Positions 35,880-45,001 of a DNA stretch of 64,000 nt are shown in pieces. The stretch is from contig CALGAW010000023.1 of assembly GCA_937959115.1 (NCBI GenBank), forward strand, positions 39,836 through 103,835, in the 5' to 3' direction. How positions within the stretch are numbered: position 1 is the first letter of the stretch; every line of letters starts with the position of its first letter. The stretch comes from an uncultured Saprospiraceae bacterium. Lineage in GTDB: Bacteria; Bacteroidota; Bacteroidia; Chitinophagales; Saprospiraceae. The notes under the pieces were generated by a model. It saw nothing but the letters and a program-made list of their open reading frames with translations, ran no database searches and was not told where the DNA came from. The translations under genes and the position numbers were made by a program.

Positions 35880-36140
35880 GGCGGCTTAGGTGACCGGAAT
35901 GGGCGACGATAGGAGCAGTGCGCAACGCAGTGGAGTACCGAGCAAACCTGCGAGCATGGAGGGGACCGACAGCAGACGAAATGACAATGAAGTCTGGTGG
36001 AAGCCCCAAATAAAAACCGTTTTGAAAATTGTATGCTCCTGGGAACTTTTTAATAGAAATAGCGACCCAATAATTAGAACTTCCTGCAAAAAGTGGATGA
36101 ACCAAGCCAAGAATATTCCATCGGTTTCTAGGACAGACTA
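35880..36140. other. Unexplained GC-richer segment between maeB and a nucleotidyltransferase gene
   Basis: This segment has visibly higher G+C than its surroundings. It contains GGCGGCTTAGGTGACCGGAA, GAGTACCGAGCAAACCTGCG and GCGACCCAATAATTAGAACTT. Open frames of 74-83 codons exist on both strands, but none looks like a protein with a start signal, and open frames on both strands suggest conserved non-coding or mobile-derived DNA. I cannot identify it. Confidence 0.4.
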
Positions 36141-36197
36141 ATATTCCACGGTCAGTCCTTTATCCTATTTATTATTTCTGAAAAGTAAACGTCTTTA

Positions 36198-36953
36198 TTA
36201 CAAATCTAGGTTACTTCTTAATTTCCATTCTTTGGTCCTAGGTCCTCCTAATTGATTTTCTGTTGCTATTTTTAACTGTTCTATTGAAAGCGTTTCATTC
36301 CAATTTTCTAGTAATGCCAATTGAACTTTCTGATTGAAACTAGGATTTAACTGTTCTATTTGCTTTTGTAATCTTTTATCTTTTTCTCTTCGAACACGAT
36401 GGATTTTACAGAACACATCGATGCATCTATTTATGATTTTACTCCTTATCAATTTTGCTCCAACGGGGTCATTGTTTATTACTGTATCATCAAGATCTTT
36501 GTAGAAATCGTCTATAAAATAGCGGTCCAATTCGATTTCGAATTCTTTTAAGGCAGGTGGCGTTTGATTGATAATTGTTTTCGCTGTTGCAATTAATTCA
36601 TCAATAACCTTTGAGTTCTGGTAGACTACTTTCCCTTCGGCTAGCATTTGTGCTGTGTGGGGACTTTTCTTTTCTTTTTTGAAGTAACTTCTAATTTGGG
36701 CTGGTGGATTTTTAAAGTACTCGACTTCAATTCCATTGACCCATGTATTTCCTCTTTCTCTGTAGGTACAATTCTGATCTAGGATAACGTGAATGTCGAT
36801 ATCTGAATTTTTATCCAAGGTAGAATAGACCATTGAACCTGCTACAATAATACCAATGACTTCTTCCTTGATTTTTTCTTTTTCAATGTATATTTTACTT
36901 GCTTCTAGGTATTTTTTTAGTTGTTCATTCATGTTGTTGATTTCTAGTTGCAC
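36198..36953 (-). CDS. Nucleotidyltransferase-domain protein (251 aa)
   Basis: A 251-residue soluble protein with a polymerase-beta-type nucleotidyltransferase core near residues 30-65: GIIVAGSMVYSTLDKNSDIDIHVIL carries the G-S-x(n)-D-x-D metal-binding motif. The C-terminal half is helical (IELDRYFIDDFYKDLDD, KIHRVRREKDKRLQKQIEQLN), as in MNT/HEPN-like or aminoglycoside-nucleotidyltransferase-like families. The target of nucleotide transfer is unknown. The start could be 36953 or the internal ATG at 36932 (MNEQLKKYLEAS). No HEPN partner gene is adjacent, so a toxin-antitoxin pair is not indicated. Confidence 0.75.
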   Translation of the reverse strand: MQLEINNMNEQLKKYLEASKIYIEKEKIKEEVIGIIVAGSMVYSTLDKNSDIDIHVILDQNCTYRERGNTWVNGIEVEYFKNPPAQIRSYFKKEKKSPHTAQMLAEGKVVYQNSKVIDELIATAKTIINQTPPALKEFEIELDRYFIDDFYKDLDDTVINNDPVGAKLIRSKIINRCIDVFCKIHRVRREKDKRLQKQIEQLNPSFNQKVQLALLENWNETLSIEQLKIATENQLGGPRTKEWKLRSNLDL

Positions 36954-37009
36954 TTAAACATTGACAAACAATAAGAAAAGATGAGACCTCTCATTTCTTT
37001 GGGAACTAA

Positions 37010-37025
37010 CAGGTCGTAGGACCTG
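37010..37025. terminator. Short perfect hairpin after lspA
   Basis: CAGGTC and GACCTG flank the tetraloop GTAG, about 22 nt beyond the lspA stop. There is no T-run on the minus strand, so it may be a weak or factor-dependent terminator. Confidence 0.35.
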
Positions 37026-37046
37026 ACAGCAATGGGTTTGGAAGAT

Positions 37047-37718
37047 CTAATCCCCCCTTGGCTCCACCGCAGCAAGCTCCTTGTCTTCAGCCCCCGCTAC
37101 TACCCCATCAGGACTGAGTAACTCATTATGAGAAAACAGGATCATCAAAATACCAGCAGTAATAGCGAAATCGGCAATATTGAAAATAGATTGGAAATAC
37201 AGAAACTGGTCGCCTCCTAGCAAAGGGAGCCAGTCTGGATAGTGCCCACCCCAAATGGGTAGGTAAAACATGTCAACGACTTTGCCGTGAAGGAAATCCG
37301 CATAACCTCCACCTTGGGGAAGAAACCTAGCTATGCCATGGCTACTACCGGAAAACAGTAAGCCATAGAACAGACAGTCAATGACATTGCCGATGGCGCC
37401 TGCGATTACTAGGCTTAAACTGGCTATGATTTTCTTGCTTGCTTTTTGTTTTATCAGATAAGAGAGGAAGTAGATCATTAGAACGGAGGCACACACTCTA
37501 AATAGACTGAGAACCGTTTTACCATGATAGCCTCCGTAGGTAAGACCAAAGGCCATTCCTTCATTTTCACGAAAGTGCAGCCTACACCAATCTAGCCCGA
37601 ACAGAAAGGTTTCCTGGCCGATATACATGTTGGTTTTCACCCAAATTTTAACTGCCTGGTCGAGCAACAATATTACACTTATGATAAAAATTGCAAGAGT
37701 AGACCGCCTCAAATTCAA
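37047..37718 (-). CDS. lspA: Lipoprotein signal peptidase (signal peptidase II)
   Basis: An inner-membrane aspartyl protease that cleaves lipoprotein signal peptides before the lipid-modified Cys. Motifs: FRENEGMAFGL, IAGAIGNVIDCLFYG with the first catalytic Asp, KVVDMFYLPIW, and FNIADFAITAG with the second. Four hydrophobic segments are present. The open frame reaches back to 37841, but that stretch overlaps the upstream DksA-like gene by about 100 nt. I prefer the TTG at 37718 (giving LNLRRSTLAIF, about 223 aa), 22 nt after that gene's stop; an ATG at 37778 is the alternative. The C-terminal tail is acidic. Operon with the DksA-like gene. Confidence 0.88.
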   Translation of the reverse strand: MNLRRSTLAIFIISVILLLDQAVKIWVKTNMYIGQETFLFGLDWCRLHFRENEGMAFGLTYGGYHGKTVLSLFRVCASVLMIYFLSYLIKQKASKKIIASLSLVIAGAIGNVIDCLFYGLLFSGSSHGIARFLPQGGGYADFLHGKVVDMFYLPIWGGHYPDWLPLLGGDQFLYFQSIFNIADFAITAGILMILFSHNELLSPDGVVAGAEDKELAAVEPRGD

Positions 37719-37740
37719 GTATTTAGGTTTGTCGATTAAG

Positions 37741-38106
37741 TTATTTCCCTGCAGTTTTTGCCTCCATACTAAGTGTAGCATGCGGTACTGCGAAGAGCCG
37801 TTTTTTGTTAATAAGTTTGCCCGTTTCTCTACATACACCATAGACTTTGTTGTCTATTCTAATCAGTGCATTCCTTAAATGACCAATGTGTTTCTTGGTT
37901 CTTCCAGCTAATACATTAAGTCGCTCTCCTTCTGATGTGCTTGTTCCGTCATCAAGTCCCTTCGCCTTGGAGTCTGGGTTATTCGCCCGTTCTTCCAATT
38001 GATCTTTATAATGTTTTAGATTTAATTCAGCCTCTTCTAACTTACTCTCAATTAATACTCTAAACTCCTCGAGTTCTTCGTCTGAGTATCTTGTTTTTTC
38101 AGACAT
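37741..38106 (-). CDS. TraR/DksA family regulator
   Basis: A 121-residue protein of the TraR/DksA type: N-terminal coiled coil (SDEELEEFRVLIESKLEEAELNLKHYKDQLEERAN) with an acidic tip region, then a C-terminal part with YGVCRETGKLINKKRLFAVPHATLSMEAK. Proteins of this family bind the RNA polymerase secondary channel. Only one Cys remains of the canonical four-Cys zinc finger, as is common in the Bacteroidota branch. It lies directly upstream of lspA, an arrangement seen in many Bacteroidota, and is probably co-transcribed with it from a promoter near 38185. Confidence 0.88.
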   Translation of the reverse strand: MSEKTRYSDEELEEFRVLIESKLEEAELNLKHYKDQLEERANNPDSKAKGLDDGTSTSEGERLNVLAGRTKKHIGHLRNALIRIDNKVYGVCRETGKLINKKRLFAVPHATLSMEAKTAGK

Positions 38107-38184
38107 AGTCCATGGTTTTTAGTTTTTCAAATGTGCCGTATCTGTAACCAGTTAAGTAAAAGACTTAATTGTACAAATTTCCTG

Positions 38185-38192
38185 CAAAACTA
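38185..38192 (-). promoter_or_regulatory. Promoter -7 box of the DksA-like gene/lspA operon
   Basis: The minus-strand sequence TAGTTTTG matches TAnnTTTG, 79 nt upstream of the ATG. A TTG lies 24 nt further upstream (38219-38217), slightly beyond the usual spacing. Confidence 0.5.
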
Positions 38193-38326
38193 CTCTTTTT
38201 CCATTAAACATAAAAACAACGAATGTTATTATGAATATATACCTTTATTTTAAGACAAAATTTTATAAAAATAGTCACAAGGCTGGAAACTTTATTATCA
38301 ATACGTTTTCAAGCGGTAATTTGTTT

Positions 38327-38334
38327 TATATTTG
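38327..38334 (+). promoter_or_regulatory. Promoter -7 box of rfbA
   Basis: TATATTTG matches TAnnTTTG, 60 nt upstream of the ATG at 38395. No exact TTG -33 element was found at the expected distance. Confidence 0.5.
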
Positions 38335-38394
38335 ACCTGTTTTTTAATTTTTGCCACAGTCAGTTATATATTAAGTTAACAAATAAAACACATC

Positions 38395-39255
38395 ATGAAG
38401 GGAATTATTCTTGCAGGAGGATCTGGTACGCGTCTTTATCCAATCACAATGGCGTTAAGTAAACAACTCATGCCAATTTATGATAAACCAATGATATACT
38501 ACCCATTATCCATACTGATGATGGCTAATATCAAGGAGATCCTTATTATTTCAACACCTCATGATCTTCCGAATTTTGAGAAACTGTTGGGTGATGGTAA
38601 GCAATTTGGTTGTTCATTTTCTTATGTTGAACAAAAAGTTCCAAATGGACTTGCACAAGCATTTGTTCTTGGTGAAGAGTTTATTGGTGATGACAAAGTT
38701 GCGTTGATCTTAGGCGATAATATTTTTTATGGTTCAGGTTTACAAGAAACACTCCTTAGTCATAATGACCCTGATGGCGGAGTGATTTTTGCCTATCCTG
38801 TTTCTGATCCAGAACGCTATGGCGTTGTTGAATTTGACGAAACCAATACTGCGATTTCCATCGAAGAAAAACCAACGGAGCCGAAATCAAACTATGCAGT
38901 GCCTGGTCTTTATTTTTATGATAATTCTGTGGTAGAAGTTGCTAAAAACATTGAGCCAAGTGCAAGAGGAGAATATGAGATTACTGATGTCAACAAGCAT
39001 TACCTCAAGGAAGGGAAACTAGGTGTTGGTGTCTTTAGCCGTGGGATGGCTTGGCTGGACACTGGGACGATTGATTCGCTCATGCAGGCTAGTCAGTTCA
39101 TCCAAGTTATTGAACAGCGCCAAGGGCTTAAAATTGGCTGTATAGAGGAAATCGCTTATCGCAAGGGATTCATCGATGCAGATCAGCTTAAACGATTGGC
39201 TGAGCCCTTGATTAAAAGTGGGTATGGAGAATATTTGATGCGATTGTTGGGGTAA
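38395..39255 (+). CDS. rfbA: Glucose-1-phosphate thymidylyltransferase
   Basis: A 286-residue cytoplasmic enzyme making dTDP-glucose from dTTP and glucose-1-phosphate, the first step of dTDP-L-rhamnose synthesis. It opens with the nucleotidyltransferase motif [37 protein letters not shown]; other signatures are [47 protein letters not shown] and [17 protein letters not shown]. Length is typical. The other rml genes are not adjacent, which is unusual for the pathway but not rare. It has its own promoter-like box upstream. Confidence 0.95.
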   Translation: MKGIILAGGSGTRLYPITMALSKQLMPIYDKPMIYYPLSILMMANIKEILIISTPHDLPNFEKLLGDGKQFGCSFSYVEQKVPNGLAQAFVLGEEFIGDDKVALILGDNIFYGSGLQETLLSHNDPDGGVIFAYPVSDPERYGVVEFDETNTAISIEEKPTEPKSNYAVPGLYFYDNSVVEVAKNIEPSARGEYEITDVNKHYLKEGKLGVGVFSRGMAWLDTGTIDSLMQASQFIQVIEQRQGLKIGCIEEIAYRKGFIDADQLKRLAEPLIKSGYGEYLMRLLG

Positions 39256-39271
39256 CATTCGAAAAGTTTAG

Positions 39272-39293
39272 AGCGCAAATTGCAATTCGCCTT
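39272..39293. repeat. AATTGCAATTCG palindromic repeat, copy 1
   Basis: AGCGCAAATTGCAATTCGCC contains an AATTGCAATT palindromic core and lies just after rfbA. Related copies are at 53376-53390 and 53990-54010. Confidence 0.45.
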
Positions 39294-39409
39294 TCAGCTA
39301 GATTTCAGTTTGTTTATGAAGCAGTCCAAACGATAACAAAAAAGAAGAATCGCATATTCACCTAATTTACTAACTGAAAAAGCTATTTCACTCGACCTGA
39401 ATCCCTAGA

Positions 39410-40216
39410 TTAATTCAACTTCTCTAACAATTCCTTTGCCTTTTCCGAATATTCTGTTTGATTCGTTAGTACGTTCAATAACTCTTTGGCTTTGGGCTGT
39501 TGGTTGAGCTGGAGGTGCGTCAGCGCAGCATACCATTTCGCGTGATCCGCAAAGAGTGGACTGTTGGTTAGGCTTTCAAACTGCGTTAATGCTGTTTTCG
39601 GTTGATTGGTTTCTAGGAGGGCAGTCCCTAACATGAGTTGTGCCTCCTCGTTTCCTGTTGCCAGTTGTTGGAGCAGCGGGATGGCAGCTTTGTAGTCTTT
39701 ATCGGTATACAATTGATCTGCTTTTTCTTTGGGTGTCGGTGTATCAGAACTTCTTACTGTTATGGAATAGGGAGAATAGTAATCAGTCACAAGCGGATTG
39801 AGGCTTGATTCTGTTTGAAAGATCATCACAAAACAGATCGCCAATATACAAGCGGCTGCTAGGAGATAAGGCATAAGTTTAACCCGCTCCCCCTTTTGCG
39901 GGTTGGGTTTTTGGGTGGATTCTGTGCTGTCGTTTTGAGGGGTTGGTTTTTGGGTGGATTCAGTATTGTCTGTTTTGATAGCGAGTTGCTCTAACAAGTC
40001 ATGCTTTGCGTCTGCGTCAGTAAGGAGCGTTTTAAGTGCCTTTTTTCTTTCATTCCCGCCGACTAGCTGAGCGATTAAGACGAGCTCTTTGCGCTTATTC
40101 ACCGCTGCTTGTAGCTTTGTATCTGAAGCAAGTGTTGTCTCAAAGTTGTTCTTTTCTTGAGAAGAGAGTTTTCCAAGTATGTAAGCATCTATCGTATCTA
40201 TATCATACATAACCAA
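39410..40216 (-). CDS. Membrane-bound anti-sigma-factor-like protein with TPR domain
   Basis: A 268-residue protein with one membrane segment near residue 118 (LMPYLLAAACILAICFVMIF). The cytoplasmic N-terminus (IDAYILGKLSSQEKNNFETTLASDTKLQAAVNKR) has the zinc-less anti-sigma layout common in Bacteroidota. A linker carries an imperfect tandem repeat, STQKPTPQND and STQKPNPQKG. The periplasmic C-terminal part (YKAAIPLLQQLATGNEEAQLMLGTALLETNQPKTALTQF) is TPR-like. It lies 21 nt after the ECF sigma gene on the same strand, so it is the likely membrane inhibitor of that sigma. The divergent CHAT-TPR lipoprotein may signal through the same circuit. Confidence 0.75.
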   Translation of the reverse strand: MVMYDIDTIDAYILGKLSSQEKNNFETTLASDTKLQAAVNKRKELVLIAQLVGGNERKKALKTLLTDADAKHDLLEQLAIKTDNTESTQKPTPQNDSTESTQKPNPQKGERVKLMPYLLAAACILAICFVMIFQTESSLNPLVTDYYSPYSITVRSSDTPTPKEKADQLYTDKDYKAAIPLLQQLATGNEEAQLMLGTALLETNQPKTALTQFESLTNSPLFADHAKWYAALTHLQLNQQPKAKELLNVLTNQTEYSEKAKELLEKLN

Positions 40217-40237
40217 TATTTTTAGCGTAAGTCTGAA

Positions 40238-40810
40238 TTAATAAAAAAAATCTTTGCCACCAAGACCACCAAGGAAATCTCGGAGCGCTTTCATACATCG
40301 ATTTTTCGTGGTCTTCAAAACATCTACACTTTTCATTTTCAACCGATTTATAATTTCTTGGGAGGAGCGTTCTTCAAAATAAATAAGGGTCAATAATTCT
40401 TTACATTTAGGTTTCAAATGATCAAAAATATATCTTATTTTCTCTTGGATATCATCATCTAACAAAGAAAATAGGGTGATGTTTTCTTCTGAAACAAAAT
40501 CCTTATAATCATCTAGGTTCCTGAATCTTGGATGATTCTTTCTTAGTTTTTTAAGCCAAATGTTTCTACAAACCGTTTTCAAAAATCCTTGAATATTGTC
40601 TTTAGGCCCAAACCGATTCTTCTTTGATTCTATATCTACTACGAGTATTCCATCCCAGAAGATTTCTTCAGCATCTTCCTTCGAGGAGCCTCCTTTCATG
40701 ATCATACTAAGAATCAGTACATACATTTCCTCAATTAACAACTTGAATCCTTTGTCTCTTTCTCTTTTAATTTTAGAGGAAAGTAACTGCCATAAATCAT
40801 CTGAATCCAT
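40238..40810 (-). CDS. RNA polymerase ECF-type sigma-70 factor
   Basis: A 190-residue sigma factor. Region 2 is near residues 20-95 (FKLLIEEMYVLILSMIMKGGSSKEDAEEIFWDGILVV, then NIQGFLKTVCRNIWLKKLRK) and region 4 near 135-185 (LKPKCKELLTLIYFEERSSQEIINRLKMKSVDVLKTTKNRCMKALR), the helix-turn-helix that reads the -35. Length fits ECF sigmas. It is followed by a membrane anti-sigma-like gene 21 nt downstream and faces a divergent CHAT lipoprotein gene across 133 nt. The regulon cannot be read from the window; autoregulation and control of the CHAT gene are plausible. Confidence 0.88.
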   Translation of the reverse strand: MDSDDLWQLLSSKIKRERDKGFKLLIEEMYVLILSMIMKGGSSKEDAEEIFWDGILVVDIESKKNRFGPKDNIQGFLKTVCRNIWLKKLRKNHPRFRNLDDYKDFVSEENITLFSLLDDDIQEKIRYIFDHLKPKCKELLTLIYFEERSSQEIINRLKMKSVDVLKTTKNRCMKALRDFLGGLGGKDFFY

Positions 40811-40943
40811 CTGTTTTCTATTAATTGTATTCCAAAAATTGCTTTAAGGTAAACAGTTCAAATTATTTTTTTGTAAAATTATTACCATTTAAATAGTTAA
40901 ATACCTAGATTCGACATATTTACATTTAGTTAGACTTTCCTTT

Positions 40944-43691
40944 ATGATTCGTTTACACGCCCTGATTTTGGTCGTTATTTTATGGATAATAGTTACTCTT
41001 CTAAGTTGTAATTCTACACCAGAACAAATTTCCAGTACAAAGGAAGTTCTAAATTCAACAGATGCTCCTTTTTCTGCCTGCGGTAAATTAGCGTTGCATT
41101 CGCAACGTGTACTTTGTTATCATAAGGCAATAAAGCATTATAAATCCAATCAAAACTATGAAAAATTAGTTCATAATCATTCTTATTTAATGAATGAATA
41201 TAATAACGTTAACCTCTTAGATAGCGCACAGCATTTTGCTGACAAAGCATATGATCTAGCTGAACAATTTGACATTGACACTCTTTCAAACGTCTATGCT
41301 ACTGCTACTTATAATAAGGCATTAATGTTTGAACGGAAAAATCAATTTGAAAAATCAGAGCAATTTTATAAAAAAACACTGGCAATTGACATCCATAACA
41401 AAAGTGAGTTAATTTCTCATACTTATAATGGAATTGGACATATTTTTCGTAGAAAAGGAGATTTTGAAAATGCTAAATTATATTTCAATCAAGCTGTAGA
41501 CAATGAAACCGTAAAAAAAGCACTAATTCCATTTTTGTATGACTTGGGGTATTTACATAGTAAATATGACAACACAAATCTAGCATCTTCGTATTACCGC
41601 AAAAGTCTTGAGTTGTTTGAACGGTATGGTGATACAAAAGATAAATTTTATTTGCAAACAGCTTTTAATGATTATAATGGTTTAGCTGAGTTGGCGATCT
41701 CAACAAAGCAGCTAGACTCTGCTAACTATTATCTTGATAAAGCAGAAATTATTAAGCAAAAGTACGACACCTTACTTTCGAAACTTTATTTCACCAACCT
41801 CTTGAGAGGGAAATTAGCTGCAGAAGAAAAGAAAATCGATGAAGCGCTTACGTATTTTGAACACTCAGAACAAGAAGCAATAAATGAATTTAAGTCCATT
41901 GGAAAAGATGAGGTTACGATTCCTTTTAAGGAGAAGGCATTGCTGTTTTTGCAGTTGGGCAAGCATAAACAAGCGCTAACAAGCATACAGAAAGCCATTC
42001 ATTTCGTGTCCAAATCATTTGAGTCTTCTGATCCATATCAGCATCCTGAAATAACCGATATTTTCAGCAAACACACTGCGATTGAGCTGCTTGGAATCAA
42101 AGCCCAAATATTTAATTCCTACTATAAACAAACAAAAGAGCAAAAGCAGTTATTTGCCTCAACAAATACGTACCAATATATTCACAAATTAATCCCCGTC
42201 GCTCGGCAAATTGTGGTAGAAGATGCTTCTAAATTTAATCTTGCCAAACAGACTTCTACGATCTACCAGCAAGCTATAGCAACAACCATCGAGCTATACA
42301 AGCAAACAAAAAACAAACAGCACATTGAAACTACACTACAGTTTATAGAAGGCAATAAAACCACTGCCCTTCTAGAAAACATGAAACATAATCAAGCATT
42401 CGATAACGGAAATATCCCAGCAGAAAAACAACGCGCAATCTCTTATTTGAAAGCTGAAATTGATCTCTATGAAAAGGAAGCCAGAACAGCCAAATCTGAA
42501 CAAAAACAACGTTTTGAAAACCTCATATTCAATAGCAAACAGCAATACCAACAACAGCTCAAAGACCTAGAGCAACAATATCCCGAATACTATGCAATAA
42601 AGTACGACAATCAACCGATCTCCTTGAAACAAATACAGCAAACGCTTGAAAAGGATGCGGTGTTGCTAGAGTATTTTCTTGCCGATAATCAGATTTATCT
42701 CTTGCGTATTTCCGCAACCGATACCGACATTATCACAATTGATAAGCGACCATCGTTTGATGAAGATGTGCTTCACCTGCTTTCTATTATTACGGATCGA
42801 GCGGCGACTGCTGCAGGTGGGTATTCTTACTACAACTTAGCCCACCGTCTTTATAGTGATCTGCTAGGCCAAGCGAAGTTAAACTTAAAGACCACCAATC
42901 AGTTGATCATCATTCCTGATGGCCAATTGAGTCAGCTTCCTTTTGGTTCCTTGTTGACCAATCAGGTTCAACCAAACAAAGCAGTCCCCTATTTCTCTAA
43001 AGAGCACTTGCCTTATTTAATAGAGGAAACAGCCATTAGTTATCACTATTCAGCTAAGTTGATGTTAGAAACGGCTACCCGCAACCAGTCCGTAGCAAGC
43101 AAACTCTTTTTAGGCATTGCGCCAGAAAGCCAGTTGACTTCAACGAAAAAAGAGGTGGAACAAATCAAGCGTTTACTGAAATCTGGAGCACTATTACTAG
43201 GAAATGCTGCTACAAAAACTGGTGTCCAACAATCTGTTGCAAGGTATCGAATTCTTCATTTTGCAGCACACGCCAAGCAAGACAAACGAAATCCGAAATT
43301 TAATGAAATTGAGTTGTTTGGTACGGACAAGCTGACGAGTTCGGACATTGAATCAATGCGTATCAACGCTGATTTGACAGTTCTGAGTGCTTGTGAGACG
43401 GGTGTGGGCAAACTACAAGCTGGCGAGGGTGTGCTGTCCTTGGCACGGAGTTTCTTTATTGCTGGTAGCCCGAGCCTTGTGGCGAGTTTGTGGAAGGTGG
43501 ACGATCTGGCGACTGGTCAGCTGATGACTGGATTTTATGAAGGGTTGACTGAAGGACGGAGAAAGTCAGTGGCGATTCGACAATCGAAATTGGGGTACCT
43601 CAGTCTACACAAAGACAGTAAATCTCGGAGCCATCCGTTTTATTGGTCAGGATTGGTTGTGATTGGTCGAGACGGGGCGATTGGTTTTTAA
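40944..43691 (+). CDS. CHAT-domain TPR lipoprotein
   Basis: A 915-residue protein. Residues 1-22 form a lipoprotein signal with lipobox LLSC (Cys22), so the protein is membrane-anchored outside the cytoplasm. Residues about 70-400 contain TPR-like helical repeats (YNGIGHIFRRKGDFENAKLYFNQAV, SSYYRKSLELFERYGD), followed by a coiled-coil-rich linker around 490-570. The C-terminal 300 residues form a CHAT (caspase-like) domain with the predicted His in RILHFAAHAKQD and Cys in LTVLSACETGVGKLQAGEG, ending FYWSGLVVIG. CHAT proteins are caspase/separase-like peptidases or scaffolds; the intact His-Cys pair suggests a protease. It is divergent from an ECF sigma/anti-sigma pair. Confidence 0.88.
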   Translation: MIRLHALILVVILWIIVTLLSCNSTPEQISSTKEVLNSTDAPFSACGKLALHSQRVLCYHKAIKHYKSNQNYEKLVHNHSYLMNEYNNVNLLDSAQHFADKAYDLAEQFDIDTLSNVYATATYNKALMFERKNQFEKSEQFYKKTLAIDIHNKSELISHTYNGIGHIFRRKGDFENAKLYFNQAVDNETVKKALIPFLYDLGYLHSKYDNTNLASSYYRKSLELFERYGDTKDKFYLQTAFNDYNGLAELAISTKQLDSANYYLDKAEIIKQKYDTLLSKLYFTNLLRGKLAAEEKKIDEALTYFEHSEQEAINEFKSIGKDEVTIPFKEKALLFLQLGKHKQALTSIQKAIHFVSKSFESSDPYQHPEITDIFSKHTAIELLGIKAQIFNSYYKQTKEQKQLFASTNTYQYIHKLIPVARQIVVEDASKFNLAKQTSTIYQQAIATTIELYKQTKNKQHIETTLQFIEGNKTTALLENMKHNQAFDNGNIPAEKQRAISYLKAEIDLYEKEARTAKSEQKQRFENLIFNSKQQYQQQLKDLEQQYPEYYAIKYDNQPISLKQIQQTLEKDAVLLEYFLADNQIYLLRISATDTDIITIDKRPSFDEDVLHLLSIITDRAATAAGGYSYYNLAHRLYSDLLGQAKLNLKTTNQLIIIPDGQLSQLPFGSLLTNQVQPNKAVPYFSKEHLPYLIEETAISYHYSAKLMLETATRNQSVASKLFLGIAPESQLTSTKKEVEQIKRLLKSGALLLGNAATKTGVQQSVARYRILHFAAHAKQDKRNPKFNEIELFGTDKLTSSDIESMRINADLTVLSACETGVGKLQAGEGVLSLARSFFIAGSPSLVASLWKVDDLATGQLMTGFYEGLTEGRRKSVAIRQSKLGYLSLHKDSKSRSHPFYWSGLVVIGRDGAIGF

Positions 43692-43913
43692 GCAGTTAAT
43701 AAATATTCTTTCAGTAAAACTTATATTCATCCAACTTACATTTCTTAATTATTTGTTAGAATCCTACAATTCAAAAAAAAAGATTCAATATTGTTTACCT
43801 TTCTGCTTTTTAGAGTATAACTTTAATAGAAGGCCTTTTACTTCTACTTAACTTTTTTCTATAGTTAAGGTTATGCGTTATTATTAACACTATATATTTT
43901 AAAATTAAACAAA

Positions 43914-44783
43914 ATGAAAAGGATCTTTTTATTCATTATTTTAACTTGCTTTACTTATTCGCTATTTGCAATTGATGGACGCGCGATTCGATCGAATTGG
44001 GAGTGTATGGCAAGTGAATACAATTGTGTTGCTTTAGACCAAAACAATTCAATACACTTTACAGTTTCGTTAATGTTTCAACCAAATCAATATAGTTCAA
44101 TCGACCGATTATATTTAAAGACTACTATTGATAATCAGACTAGTTTAAGATCAATAAGTATCGAAGAAATAAATAATGGCACAATAGAAAACAAGATTAT
44201 TTCTTATGACCAAAATGGTGTGCCTCAATTTGCTGATGTCGTAGTACTTCAATACCCATTCGCTGTCAATATGGCTGCTAATGCTACTTCTTTTAGCTAT
44301 GATTTCTCTTTGGTTTCAAGCAATGACATCCCCTTTCCAATAGCAGCTTATCCCAATTTAATGGCAATGATTAAGACTGAGGCATATTGGCCAGATTACA
44401 CCGTTGATGAGGAATTAGAAATCACTGAAAGTGGAATAAAGGCTATTTGCCCACGTGGCTGTATTCTACCAGAATATTCACAAAGCCCAGCAGTAAAGAA
44501 AGACCTATCTGAGTCATCCCATTCGAATGTAACAATTCACCCCAATCCATTTTCTGATCAAATTTCAATTACTTTTGAAAACAATGTCGCTGAAAGCACA
44601 ACATTCTTTGAGATTCTAGACCTCCAAGGAAAAATGGTAATGCAGGTCATCAAAAATGAGGTAACTGTCGGCCGAAATACGGAGGAGCTTGTACTAGAAG
44701 ATTTGGCTGCAGGAGTTTACTTTTGTCGGATATCAAGTGCGGATGGTGTAAAAACAATAAAGCTAGTAAAGCAGAGGGAATAG
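43914..44783 (+). CDS. Secreted protein with type A T9SS CTD (289 aa)
   Basis: Signal peptide MKRIFLFIILTCFTYSLFA, then a beta-rich domain of about 185 residues beginning IDGRAIRSNWECMASEYNC that I do not recognise, with few cysteines. The last 80 residues are a type A T9SS sorting domain (VTIHPNPFSDQISITFENN, FEILDLQGKMVMQVI, LEDLAAGVYFCRISS, KTIKLVKQ). It is probably secreted or attached to the cell surface. A strong terminator follows at 44855-44884. A degraded second copy of the CTD and terminator lies just downstream (45002-45165), so this gene seems to have been duplicated. Confidence 0.78.
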   Translation: MKRIFLFIILTCFTYSLFAIDGRAIRSNWECMASEYNCVALDQNNSIHFTVSLMFQPNQYSSIDRLYLKTTIDNQTSLRSISIEEINNGTIENKIISYDQNGVPQFADVVVLQYPFAVNMAANATSFSYDFSLVSSNDIPFPIAAYPNLMAMIKTEAYWPDYTVDEELEITESGIKAICPRGCILPEYSQSPAVKKDLSESSHSNVTIHPNPFSDQISITFENNVAESTTFFEILDLQGKMVMQVIKNEVTVGRNTEELVLEDLAAGVYFCRISSADGVKTIKLVKQRE

Positions 44784-44854
44784 ACGTAAAAGAAATTTAG
44801 GCATCCCTGATAATACCGTTTACAGCCCTAACAAAACGCATAAAAAGCTAAAGA

Positions 44855-44884
44855 GGCAATCTCAACGTAGATTGCTGTTTTTTT
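44855..44884 (+). terminator. Intrinsic terminator of the T9SS protein gene
   Basis: GCAATCT (44856-44862) pairs with AGATTGC (44869-44875), extended by one G-T pair, with loop CAACGT, then GTTTTTTT. Confidence 0.8.
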
Positions 44885-45001
44885 ATTATAAAAAATAAAC
44901 AGAAAATTATGTTTACTACTCTCTCTTTTAAGGTATATCAACAATAAGACTTTATTTAAATCAGTTCATTCAGCTGCTCTGATAAACAATAGATGTAGTA
45001 A

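Noticed and set aside
35890..36141. 83-codon plus-strand frame and 78/74-codon minus-strand frames in the GC-richer segment
   Set aside because: Open frames on both strands over the same bases, no promoter, no protein-like composition. I keep the segment as an unexplained element rather than a gene.
36198..36953. MNT/HEPN toxin-antitoxin pair
   Set aside because: The nucleotidyltransferase is longer than MNT antitoxins and no HEPN gene is adjacent.
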